Shown: positions 47,053 through 58,124 of the stretch, one piece after another
Position numbering within the stretch: position 1 is the first letter of the stretch
Layout: each line of letters begins with the position of its first letter
Origin: Ottelia alismoides
Taxonomy: Eukaryota; Streptophyta; Magnoliopsida; Alismatales; Hydrocharitaceae
DNA length: 64,000 nt
Reading direction: 5' to 3'
Assembly (NCBI GenBank): GCA_037367405.1
Contig: JAZKJV010008883.1
Location: 186,001-250,000 of the forward strand
Program-made: the position numbers and the translations under genes
The notes under the pieces: model-generated
Told to the model about the DNA's origin: nothing
Seen by the model: the letters and a program-made list of their open reading frames with translations, nothing else
The model's database searches: none

Positions 47053-50000
47053 TGATGTATCTCGTCTTCATCACCTTTATTCTATCATTTTGGCCTTAAA
47101 AATCCTAACTAATGCATGTAAGTAACATTAATCGTACAAAATAGCATTCATCATTTATTGCATTTTTTTGTAAATAATATTATTTTTAATGCCAAAATTA
47201 TAGAATAAAGAGAATAAAAGAAAAAAGAATAAAATATCAAAGATATTTTACGACCATAAACCCCAAGACCAAGTCAAGAATTGAGTTGGTCGACAAGGAA
47301 TAAAGTAGGGGGAGATGAGGGCCAAAAATACAATAAAAACCCATTTTTTATTCATTCAATAATTCATGTTTGACCTTTATTTTATTCTTTATTATTTATT
47401 TATCAAATGAAGAAACTTTATAGATAATAATGTAAATAAAAATACAAAATGATGTTTGTACAAAAATAATATATAATGCACTTTTATACACAAATTAAAA
47501 AGCAAAATCCCAACTTCAGAGACCCTTATCTCCCAAATAAAAACTTAAAATGTATCAAAATCACTTCTAATTGTATATAACTTTTCATAAGCTATTTAAT
47601 GAAGGCTTGTTTCATTATTTCTGGAGTTAAGTTGTGAAAGTCAGGTTTTGGATCCTCATTATACATGATACCCGAATAAAATATTCATTATATTCCTTCT
47701 TCATTATTTTTACAAATTCATAATTTTATAGTTTTTAAATATCATTTATAACTTATGTGCATATTAAAATCAAAATAAAATCTAAAAGAACACACAAAAT
47801 AAAACAAGTCTATATTAATATATAGGCAAAATACCTATGTTAATACCTATAAATAAATAAAAGGGGATTTTATTCTTTCATTCTTTATGCACTTATATTT
47901 TATACTACTGTATATATCATTTATATTTTATTAAAAATATAAAGAGAAATCAAAACCTAATAAATTACAATAAAAAATTATGTATATAAATCATAGATAA
48001 AATACCTAGAAGTATACCTATATAATTTATATACATATTTATTTAAGTGTACAAATAATATCATAAAAATATAATAAAAATATATTTATGTACATAAAAA
48101 TAAGCTATAAATATATAAAATAAAAAATAAAGTAAAATATATAAAATAAAAATAAAATAGCTAAAATATAGACAAATATACCTATAATTATACCCTTAAA
48201 AATTAATTACTAATAAATAACATCAAAAAAATAAATAAATATCATAATAAAATAATACATTAAAAAGTAAACATTTATTAATGTTTACATAAAAATAAAA
48301 AAAATCATTTACTAATTTTAATTAAATATTTATGAATAACCATGTTATTTTGTCCTGTGGCAACCTGACGTGGACCAATCACGTCAGCTCGCCTGTTAAC
48401 CTGCGGTCAACTGCCTCCCTCTACTCCTGACTTGATGCATATGTCGAGTTCCGTGATTTCATGCTTTTTTCTGCTTGATCTATCGATCAATCGACTTTGC
48501 TTCCTTCAAAGAAAATGATCACTGATCATCGTACATTCACGCCAAGGCCTTTGATCCATTTGTACATAGCTCATAAGCTCACCGATTCATTAGTCAATAA
48601 GGGTGTCCCATAATGTTTATAAATAAAAGCCTCCGACCTTCATCTTAAATTTGGTCACTAATCCGAGTCTAGGAGTTTGATTCTAGCATCTAGGGAGTTT
48701 CCTCGTGATAGGAGGCGTTCCCCAACAGTTTGGATCAACCCTAGGAGGACGTAGGTGCGCCCACGACCGTCGCCGGCGGTGCTGCTCCCTGAGCTCTCTC
48801 AGGTATAAGAGCTGCATCTTTTACACATCTTTAGGTATATTTCATTAATGTAGTTCGATTTAAATCTTCCATTTAGCATTATAATCAGTAAGTAGAGTAG
48901 TGTAGCTAGAGTCCCTCGCCGGAGCTTCCGAGCTCCAGCCTGATTTCACTTCAACTGAGTGATCTCAGACTTTACCCTCACGTCCATAACCTTCCATTGA
49001 ACATTCTCCATCTAAACCACTCATCGAGACCCCCCTGATCGTGCCCCAATCAACGAAGTGGAGTTCTTCCATCGTCGTTCATTGGATCTCCTTCACCCAC
49101 CTCTGTTCTTGCATAACCAACTTCAAAATTTGGTCGATGAGCACCCCCTCGAGCCATACAGTTTTCCCTTGCAGGTCAAGAGCTCAACGGAGCCGTTTTA
49201 GGCTCAAATCAACGCCTCCTGCAGGTACATGGAGTCACCATTCTTCCTCGAGCTGCCCAGGTCCCTCTGGGGGTCCTAGTCCTTCTTGCGACCCTCAGCT
49301 GTTGCGGACCGCTCCCTCGGAGGTGTAGAGCCAAATGCCATAGCAGGCGACCATCAGAGGGAGGAGGAATCAACTATCGAAGGAAGGGAAGCCCGTTTTT
49401 CTTCCATGTTCTTTGCACACAGCAGTAGCCATCCGATCTGGAGAGGAGCCCCAGATTTGATCGTGGCCGTTATTTCATAGCCCGCTTCAGCCATTTGATG
49501 GGGCCTCGGATGCAATCAAGACTGTAGATCGACGAAGCGGTATCAAGCCACCTCGTGCTACCATGTGGATAAGTGGATTCCATCGCACAGTCCATCCGCG
49601 CACGTTTAGGCGTAAATTGCCAAATCTATACCCTACTTTTTGTATTTATTATTTAGTCATGTAAATAAAAATTAGCGTACAAAATAAATGGGATTTTTGC
49701 AGAAAGTCCCCTGTACTTCTTGTAATTACATTTTGGTCCTGTCCAGCTCAGCTCACATGTCATCCCACGTGAGCTGAGCAAATTGAATTAAAACCCTTGA
49801 CGGTTTTTGTAATTGTTAAATAGTCTTGTAAAATTTATAATATGTTAAATATTTTTGGCAAAAATTTCATGGAGACCCATGATATTTATTTTTATTGCAA
49901 TTATTCCCCTACCAGGACATGTATTTTTATGCATCTCATCTAATTTTGATAAATAGCTAATATGCTCCTAAAAATCCGCAAAAATAGGGACAAATGCCTT

Positions 50001-51003
50001 ATTCCATGTATTTCACACCCTATATTCATGTTGCATTTTAGTGCATTTTATCCATTTTCTAAAAATAAAAAGGAGCCTATTTTGGTATTGTTTAGATTTG
50101 AAAATACACAAAAAACATAAAAACATTCTAAAAAATCCAAAAAAAAATACGTATAGTATATTTTATCATATTTTAGTTACAGACCAAAAGTTACTCAAAA
50201 TGGAAAAAGAAAAAGCTTAAAAACTGAAACCCTGAATTCTTTCATAAAAATCTTAAAAAGGATTAAAAAATCCAAAAATATCTTTTTATGTTTTATAATT
50301 TTCTTTATATAAATAAATATATATATATATTAAAAAACTGATTTGAGTTATTTTGGACCTTAATTACTATATTTAACATTCAAATCAATTTCGACCTATT
50401 TACTTAATCCCTTATTTGGGATATTTTTTATTTTAAAAATATATAAAATTTAGGAAAAATTCAGAAAAACTACAAAAACATTAAAAAAACATATAAAACA
50501 AAAAAGCAATTTTTATTTTGTATTTTATTTATATTTATTAGTATTTATAAATGTACTACTCTATATGTATATGTAACCTTATATATCCTATATATATACA
50601 TTTAAAAAAGGAATTATTAAAAAATGAAAATATAAAAGGAAAATATAAAATTATAAAATTCAAAATAAAATAAAAAAAATAAAAAATAAAAAATATAAAA
50701 AATAAAAAATATATAAAATAAAAATCCCACAAAAAGATATATATATATACATTATAAAAGACATGGTTGTGAAGAAATAACCATAGGCTACCCATTTTGC
50801 TCTCTGTGGTTCGACCTCCACATGCTTAATCACTATGCATCTTATGGTAGAGATAATAAATTTTAACCTTACAGTTCTGTTATTCATGACTTTATATATT
50901 GTGGGATAATTGTTGACTAACATGGGACTTTAGAGTGGTCAACACACCGACTGCAGTTTCGCTTTATGAAACCGTGCGACCCTCTGATCTTTCCTTGTTA
51001 TCT
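47053..51003 (+). mobile_element. Element H: solo Athila LTR (3951 bp)
   Basis: It is flanked by TGCAG (47048-47052 and 51004-51008), starts TGATGTATCTCG and ends CTTGTTATCT (final CA changed to CT). It contains no primer site, polypurine tract or coding domain. Its end region (about 50795-50850) is the reverse complement counterpart of sequence near 24080-24120 in B. A TATA box (48617-48629) and GC-rich downstream block (48750-49600) fit an LTR on the plus strand. ORFs at 49041-49480 have no recognisable domain. Confidence 0.88.
48617..48629 (+). promoter_or_regulatory. TATA box of solo LTR H
   Basis: TTTATAAATAAAA lies about 1.57 kb into the LTR and before a GC-richer block, in the same relative setting as the TATA boxes of A and C. 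A solo LTR can still promote transcription rightward, here into the integrase remains of A. Confidence 0.5.
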
Positions 51004-51008
51004 TGCAG

Positions 51009-51924
51009 CCCATTCACTTCAGTGTGGTTTTTGACGCATGGGGCATCGATTTCATGGGACCATTCCACAAGAGTTAGGGATTTGAGTATATTTTGCTAGT
51101 TGTGGATTGTGTGAGTCGTTGGATTGAGGTCATCCTAGCTTGAGCTGCTGATGCGAGGATTGTTTGCAGATTTTTTATGAAGAATATCATATCATAGTTC
51201 AGGGTTCCTAGAGTTTTGATTTATTATGGGAGGACGCTCATTTTATCAACGACAAGGTAAGGGCCCTTGCTTACGAGTTCAGCATTAAGTATAGAGTTGC
51301 CACACCATACCATTAACAGATGAATGATCTTGCTGAGGTTTTAGATAGGGAGACAAAGACTATATTGCAGAAGGTTGTCCACCCAGAACGAAAGGATTGG
51401 TCACAACTTTTGGACTCGATCTTGTGGGCCTATAGGACTTCCTTCAAAACACCTTCGGGTATATCTCCTTTCCGACTCATTTAAGGCAAGCCATTCCACT
51501 TACCTGTTGAGATCAAGCATAAGTCACTTTGGGCAGACACTAAGATACTTTTGGATCCTGAGAGTGTAGGAGATCAGAGGAGAGCAGAATTGGCAGCCTT
51601 GGAGGAATTGAGAGATATAACCTTTTCAAGTAGCCTATAGTATAAGATAGAGTGAAGATATGGTATGATTCTCACATCAGCCATAAGCAGTTTGAGCCCA
51701 ATCAGAGAGTATGGCTATTTGATGCTAGGTTGAGATTATTTCCATGGAAGTTATAGAGTAAATGGAAGGGACCATATTTGGTTAGAAAGGTGCATGACAA
51801 TGGCACCATTGATATATCCAAGTTGTCTTCTGAGTTCACCTTTCGAGTCAAAGGTCAGTGCCTGAAGCCATATCTTGATCATGATCTACTGACCGTTGAT
51901 GTTGCCCCTATATATTTTGTATGA
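51009..51924 (+). pseudogene. Integrase core and C terminus of element A
   Basis: PIHFSVVFDAWGIDFMGPF gives the first catalytic Asp. The second region is damaged by a frame change and a small deletion (about 51215-51250). PERKDWSQLLDSILWAYR, FHLPVEIKHKSLWAD and DARLRLFPWKL-type sequence follow, then a TAG and SKWKGPYLVRKVHDN, and LKPYLDHDLL to the stop at 51922. The TAG between KL and SKW is at the same site as in C. Confidence 0.9.
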
Positions 51925-54290
51925 GATGTGTACTTTGACTTTCTTCATCTGCATCTCATACCTAATTTTGGATTCGACTCCACATCTTTGTAGATAGATG
52001 TTGTCCATATCATTCATTCATTTCGTTTTGTTTAATACCCAGATCCTCTTATGATTCCGCTATACTTAGGATGCACTTTATCCATGGAGTAGGGGGTATT
52101 AGACCCGTGATTGTTCATTTCTCATCTATTACCTCTGTTTTGTTGCCTATAATTAGGGACATCTTACCCTATGTAGGGAGGTAATGTCTGTACATTCTAC
52201 TCCTCGATTTTCCCCTTTATGTGTAATCTTCTATTCTTAGGATTAATTGATCTTAAGTATATGGGGATCATCGACTTCTATTGATTATATTCTTTCATTT
52301 TTTTGTGTTGTTGTATTATATGATTCTTTTCACTTCTCTATACTAAGCATGAGTTATGTCTTCCTTCATCGCTCTCTGATCACTCTGAGGACATCGTCCG
52401 AGCTAAGTATAGGGGGGTCGTATACATTGTATATATACTTTAGCCATAACTCGTACTTTGTGTGTGTGTGTGTTAATAATAAGGCTATTATTTATCGAAT
52501 TAGAATAAAATTATTTTTGGAAAATGTTTTCAATTTTTTTTGTAAAATTTTTTGTAAAACTGTTTGTAAAAATCCTTGCAAAATTATTTCTATACAAATT
52601 TTGTAAAAATATTTGTAAAATGTTTTGGTTGCAAAAAGGTTTGTAAATTATTTTCTGTTTCAAATTTATGTATAGTACATTTTTTTTGAAAAAAATGTGT
52701 AAAATAAAATATCTGCAAAAAATAGTTTGTAAAATTGTTTATAAATATTTGTAAAAATAGTTTGTGAAAACCTTTTTTAAAAATTCTTTGAAAATGCTTG
52801 CATTTTGAAAGATTTTGCTAAACTAATTTGTCACATAGGAAATAATCTACGAGGTATAAAGATTACTTGTCTATACATTAAAAACCATAATCTACCCCTA
52901 ATTCTTTGTACATAAGTACCCCTAATAAAGTCGATTTAAGATCTTATAAATCCATTTGTAGATAGAACCTGTAACATAAATTCTGTTGTAAATATGAACA
53001 TATCCTTGTAAAAACCTTTCTTTCTTTGACTTTTAAAAAATACCTAAACATTTGAAAAATTAAAACTCCATATAAATTTGCATAATTTGAAAAAAAATCC
53101 CACAAAAAGAGTTTTTGTAAACACTTGCTTGTGCATTCTTCAGATTCATTGTTGATATTTAAACTAGTCTGGAATAAATTTGAAAAATAGAGCTTGGTTA
53201 AGACCATAATCCACTTAACTTCAGAGGAATAATATAGGAATTGGGGTTAAGACATTTCAGGTCCATAGTGACTTAATTCTTTGAGTCCACTAGGCTATGT
53301 TCACATGTCATATTGATGGGCCTAAGTAGAACACTTAACAATGCATGCATGACTCACACAAACAATGGCTTGACTTGGACATGCACCTTGTACGTAGCTC
53401 AACACAAATGAGGTGGCGAGGAGGTAGAATCCTTTGGCTTGGAGTAGCATACGGGTGTAGTACAGCTAGCAGGAATGACTCGTTCTCGTTTAGGGAAGGA
53501 AGTGCACCTCAACCTGGTTTAGTAGCATTGAGGTCTAAAGACAAGAGGTTGTGGATTGTAATAAAGCTTTAAAAGAGGGATAGTCTACTGGCTCAAGAAG
53601 AAAAACTCCTTATGTACATGCTGCATCTTGTAGATATGATGTATATATCTCATAAAAAATAAAATAATACAAATACTCCAAAAAAGGGACATGCCTGATT
53701 TGAAAATAAAAATGCTTGTCGGACTGTATATAGTTGAATAAGCAAAGCTTATGTATTACACCATCTCATCTCATGGAAGCTTGCAGCTGGAGACTTAGCT
53801 ACATGTGTTAAGCTCCAAGGGATACATTACTACACTGGTTACGGTCCATTCTCTTCTTTCCCCCTCCTCTTGAGCTTGTTGTACTTGAACTTAGAAGGGA
53901 ATACCCTTATCCCCAGAGTTGCTAGATTGGGGGATTAGAGTTACCTTGTTAAGGGAGGATGTTTCTTTGCCACTTTTGAGGTGGGGAGCTATATATCACT
54001 TACACAGTACAAGGAAAGATTCATAGTCATTATAGTTTGCGTATGTAGACTTGTTCTTACATGGTTGTTGAGGAGACCTGACCATAGAATAGTGGAACTT
54101 GAAGGTTGTTGAGTCTTAAACCTATTTCCCAATAAGGTTCCACCAAATTAATAATCCAAAGGTCTAACCAAGCTCCATACTCCAATTTTATGAAAATAAG
54201 TTTAATAATCAACTTTGACTCTCCCTTTTTCTTTTCTTTCTATTTTCACTTCTTTTTCAAATAAGTATTTGCTAAAGGACTAGCAAAGGT
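51925..54290 (+). other. 3' non-coding region of element A
   Basis: It contains the hairpin array (52060-52417), a tract of degenerate TTTGTAAAA units (about 52500-52830) and a conserved block at about 53210-53620 shared with C, G and E (GCCTAAGTAGAACACTTAACA; GATAGTCTACTGGCTCAAGA, or one base different in the others). No env frame. ORFs 52247-52606 and 52944-53207 come from the AT-rich repeats and are not called. Confidence 0.75.
52060..52417 (+). repeat. Polypurine-tract-like hairpin array of element A (4 modules)
   Basis: Modules lie at about 52060-52098, 52147-52181, 52231-52266 and 52338-52417. All have mutated stems compared with C, but the order, spacing and the final module with GAGTTATGTC and GAGGACAT, ending GCTAAGTATAGGGGGG, are kept. 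Confidence 0.8.
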
Positions 54291-54304
54291 TAAGTATAGG
54301 GGGA
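54291..54304 (+). promoter_or_regulatory. Polypurine tract of element A
   Basis: TAAGTATAGGGGGA abuts the 3' LTR start TGATGAATC and is preceded by GGACTAGCAAAGG. One G of the run has become A. Confidence 0.88.
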
Positions 54305-55377
54305 TGATGAATCTATGATTCTCATTCTTTATTCTTTTATTTTAGGCATATCGTTTAACAAAAACATCTGTAAATATATGTAAATCCAATAAATTATCAT
54401 CATGCATGCATTTCTTAATATTGTATAATTAACAACTTTTCTACAAAATAAAAGAATAAAGAAAAATAGAAAAAGAAGAAGGGTGTAATAAGTACGGATT
54501 GATCCAAACTGTGAGAAAAAGTCAATTATTGACCTGATCGACAAGGAATAAAGTAGGGGGATATAGGGTACAGGGTCTGTGTATATTCATCACTGTGCAT
54601 TTTATATACATATCATTCCTATATTTTATTATTCAACAAAAAAACCTCAAACCAAATTATTTTCTTAATAAAACTTGTAAATAAAAATGTTTTCTAAATA
54701 ATAAAAATACTTGCAAAATAAATTAAAAAAAAATCAAAATTTCATTGGACAACAACCATACATGTATATATTATACAAAATACTTATTTAATACCTTTAA
54801 TTAGCTTGTAAAAATAAAATAAAATTTAGTTTATATTCCTTAATATATTTTGAAAATAAATAAAATATAAATAAAGGATATATGTGTAAAAATACTAAAT
54901 TAAAAATAAAAGAATAAAATATATAGGTGCACTATACCTATATATAATACACTATACTGTAGATAATGTATATATGAGTCCATAAAAGTAATCAAAAATC
55001 ATAAAAAAATAGTTTGGAAAATAATAAACATTTTTTTATTTTATTCATTTTTTATTTGAAATCATTTACTATTTTATTTCTCATTTAATCCATTTATTTC
55101 CCTATTTGTCGCATAGCCTAATCTCCTTACTCTCCACCGCTTCCTATTGGTCCACCAGGGAGTGTTGACCCCATTCAACATGTCCCCCCTTGCCTTTTTC
55201 CTCAAGTCGGGTTCAACACCAACTTCGCCTAATTCTCCCGACCTGACCTGATCGGCTCTGCCTCATTCCTCCGCCCCGAGTATACAGCACGGATCCGTAA
55301 TCCATGCCCAGGGATCATCTCCAGGATCCATGCCTCGGTTCGCATGATTTCGCTCGATCTTTCTAGAACCTGGGGCG

Positions 55378-55388
55378 CTTATAAAAGC
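55378..55388 (+). promoter_or_regulatory. TATA box of the 3' LTR of A
   Basis: CTTATAAAAGC lies about 1.07 kb into the LTR and is followed about 30 nt later by pyrimidine-rich CTCCCTCCTTCC, a plausible start region. The 5' LTR copy of this segment is missing, so only this copy could be active, reading rightward out of the element into D. Confidence 0.65.
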
Positions 55389-56816
55389 AACTGCACGGCT
55401 CCCTCCTTCCATCATTGGCTGCTCTACCACCTCCATTTTGCCCAGCTCCTTTTTTAGAGTGACAATAATGAGAGAGGGCTAGCTTTGGGGGGCTTGGACA
55501 CGAGTATGGCCTATTTCTGATGGCATCTCCACTGTGCTCCGCCACAAGGAGCTCAGCCTCTGGCTACACCACCCCATAAAGGTTCTAAACCCCAAAGGCT
55601 CTTCGTCTCCACCCCAGGCGACTGCACTTACCCACAGGTACCCCTTATAGATCTATGACACTCATTTTAGCTTGCTTTCTTCATCCTGTGCAGAGCACTT
55701 ACACCTGGCCCTTACACCGATCGACCATCTATCTTAACTCAAAACACGTCCGTACACTTCGCCCATAGCTTCCCTATTTTGCTCGACACCCTAATCATCA
55801 ACCCAATCATAGGATTGGGTTGAATCTTAGGCTTGTTCCCTCAACCTACGTAGGACCTGACCCATAAGCGTTCACCTGATCATTTGGTGCTTCCAACTCT
55901 TCACCGAAGTTCCATCTCTGAGCAGAAACTCTTATGCAGGACCAGGACTGAAAACAACATCATCCAGAGGTTATTTTGCACCTACACGATAGTTCTAAGG
56001 AGCTCTAGGAACCCCTGCCTCTCCATGACTCATTTCGAGGTCCTGGACCCTATAGAGTGCACCAACAGCTATGGACAACAATCAACAACGTTCTCCCCAT
56101 CTGAGTAGCCTCAGAGGACGTTGGGAGACTATGCAATCATTGTCCAAAACTAGCTAGAGGTGAGTTCTTCTCCTGTTCTTCTTGACGTCTCCCCGACCGT
56201 TGGATCAGGGGGCCTCCTAGTTCTAATCTCGTGTGTCCATTTTGGGTGGCTCCCTAATCGTCTGATCTCTTGAGGAATGATTCCCAGTCACTCATCGCAG
56301 AAGCTGGTACCAAGAGATCAGAGCTGTCCATCATAAGTGGATCATTCTCAGCCATCCATTCGCATCGAGTCAGAGTCGTCAGATCCAGAGCAGCGCCACG
56401 TGTCGTTACCCCTTGTGAGGGTATATTTCACTCTTTCCCTCGCCTTTTATCTTATTTCACTTTAGTTTATTAATTATTATAACTAGTTAAAAACTTTTGA
56501 TAATAAGGGCCTCATATTTTATTTATTTGCATTTTAGTACAGTTGATTTGAGTTCACGTGCATCCACACGTGTTTTTGTGGGTTAATTGTAGCTTTTGTC
56601 CTGAATTATTTCATTGTTATTGAATGAACTGAACTTTTGAGTTATTGCATTTATGCCTGTATGCGTACTGTGTCATCTGTAGCGCCTGATTTGCATGGAT
56701 ATTTTGCACAAAGTCCATTATACTTTACTATTTATTATCAGTAGGCCTGAAACTTGAAATAATTGCATATAGGTCCTTGCTTCACAATTTTTAATTATAG
56801 TCTGTTATTATTCTTA

Positions 56817-57201
56817 GAGAACCGGGAAGCTGCTCCGCGGAGCAGCCAAGCTGGCTGCTGCGTGGGCAGTTTCCCCCCCTTTATTTATTTTTTTTGAATT
56901 TTTTTTATGTTTATTCATATATGTATCCCTCCTACATGTCATTCAAATTTCGTGCGAAACGGAGACTCCTATGCCCTCCATCTAGAACATGTACTTTACA
57001 GCAAATTTCAGGCCGTTAAATTTTATATGTTCTAGATGGAGGGCATCGGAGTCTCCATTTCTCACGAAATTTGAATGACATGTAGGAGGTATACATAGAT
57101 GAATAAACATAAAAAAAATTTCAAAAAAAATAAAAAAGGGGGGGAAACTGCCCCACGCAGCAGCCAGCTTGGCTGCTCCGCGGAGCAGCTTCCCTTTTCA
57201 C
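56817..57201. mobile_element. Mutator-type MITE (385 bp, foldback) in the 3' LTR of A
   Basis: It is flanked by TTATTCTTA (56808-56816 and 57202-57210), a 9-bp duplication as made by Mutator-like transposons. The ends are long inverted repeats (GGGAAGCTGCTCCGCGGAGC at both ends), and most of the element folds back on itself, for example TGTTCTAGATGGAGGGCAT against its complement. The outermost bases GAGAA and GTGAA are imperfect. The 5' LTR of A has an empty site at about 17290-17310. No transposase is encoded. Confidence 0.93.
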
Positions 57202-58124
57202 TTATTCTTATACATTGGATTTTGGCCCTAAAAATTATACAAAAAATACCTTGTACCTCTTGCTAACTTGTTATTTGAGAGGTGATTTTTGTGTGCCATT
57301 TTCTTCTATTTTTGTATTATTAAAAATTCAAAAATAGTAGAAAAAGTGCCTATTTGTCTTAGAAATCTATAAAAAATAGAAAACCTTTGAAAAATTCTAT
57401 AAAATTCATGTAGTTGTATTTTATCCTATTTTAGCTCCTTTATAAATTTTTTTTGAAAAATATTTTATAAAAACCTAAAAATTTACAAAAGATTCAAAAA
57501 CTTATAAAAATCATATAAAATCAACAAAAATTCTAAAAATTGCATTTTAAGTTCCTGTCTATAGATATTTCTTATAATATTTGATAAAAATTACTTCTAA
57601 GAATTTTAAGCTTGTCTTTTATTTTTAAATTGAAAAACACTTCTGACTGCACACTGTTTTCTTGTTTTCACACTTTTTGATTTTTAGAAAAAAACAAAAA
57701 CATTTGAAAAATTAACCCAAAAATCTTTACAAAAAGTATACAATTTAAATGACGTAAAAATAGTTTCTCTTTTTTTTGAGCATTTTTTATGCATTTAAAA
57801 AATCCAAAAAGAGTGTTTCTGCATATTTTTCACCTTTGTTCTTATTTTGCCTTATTTGGAAAATTAAAAATTTGCAAAAGTAAAAACCGCTAAAAAATAA
57901 TAAAATCCTTTGATAATCTATATCACCTACTTAGATTCTAACTGTGCTCATTGAGTTCGACCATGGTCGCTATATAGGATTAATAAAAGTAGCTCTACCA
58001 CTTGTGTGAATTGCTTGATTTTCTTAGTGGTTAAAATATTTTTTCACATTGATAGTTTTGGTTAATTTGGAACAACGATGCTCGTTAATTAATTCCATCT
58101 AAGTTAGCTGAAATTATATCATCA

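Larger units (their letters stand above)
16100..58124 (+). mobile_element. Element A: old Athila retrotransposon split by nested insertions
   Basis: Plus-strand order: truncated 5' LTR, primer site, leader, small ORF, gag, protease, start of RT | insertion B (with C inside) | rest of RT, RNase H, integrase N-terminal part | insertion H | integrase core and C terminus, 3' non-coding region, polypurine tract, 3' LTR (54305-58124). The parts rejoin exactly across 5-bp target duplications ATTAT and TGCAG. Stops, frame shifts and divergent LTRs mark it as one of the older insertions here. Its right flank is LTR D, whose first about 165 bp are missing at the junction, so A was probably inserted into D. 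Confidence 0.88.
54305..58124 (+). repeat. 3' LTR of element A (3820 bp including a MITE)
   Basis: It starts TGATGAATCTATGATTC and ends ATATCATCA. From about 55680 it matches 16150-18168. A TATA box lies at 55378-55388 with GC-rich leader after it. Contains the 385-bp MITE at 56817-57201. Short ORFs are not supported as genes. Confidence 0.92.

Noticed and set aside
52247..52606. Possible env gene between integrase and polypurine tract in A, C or G
   Set aside because: Only AT-repeat-driven short ORFs are present and none is shared between elements, so no env-like gene is supported.
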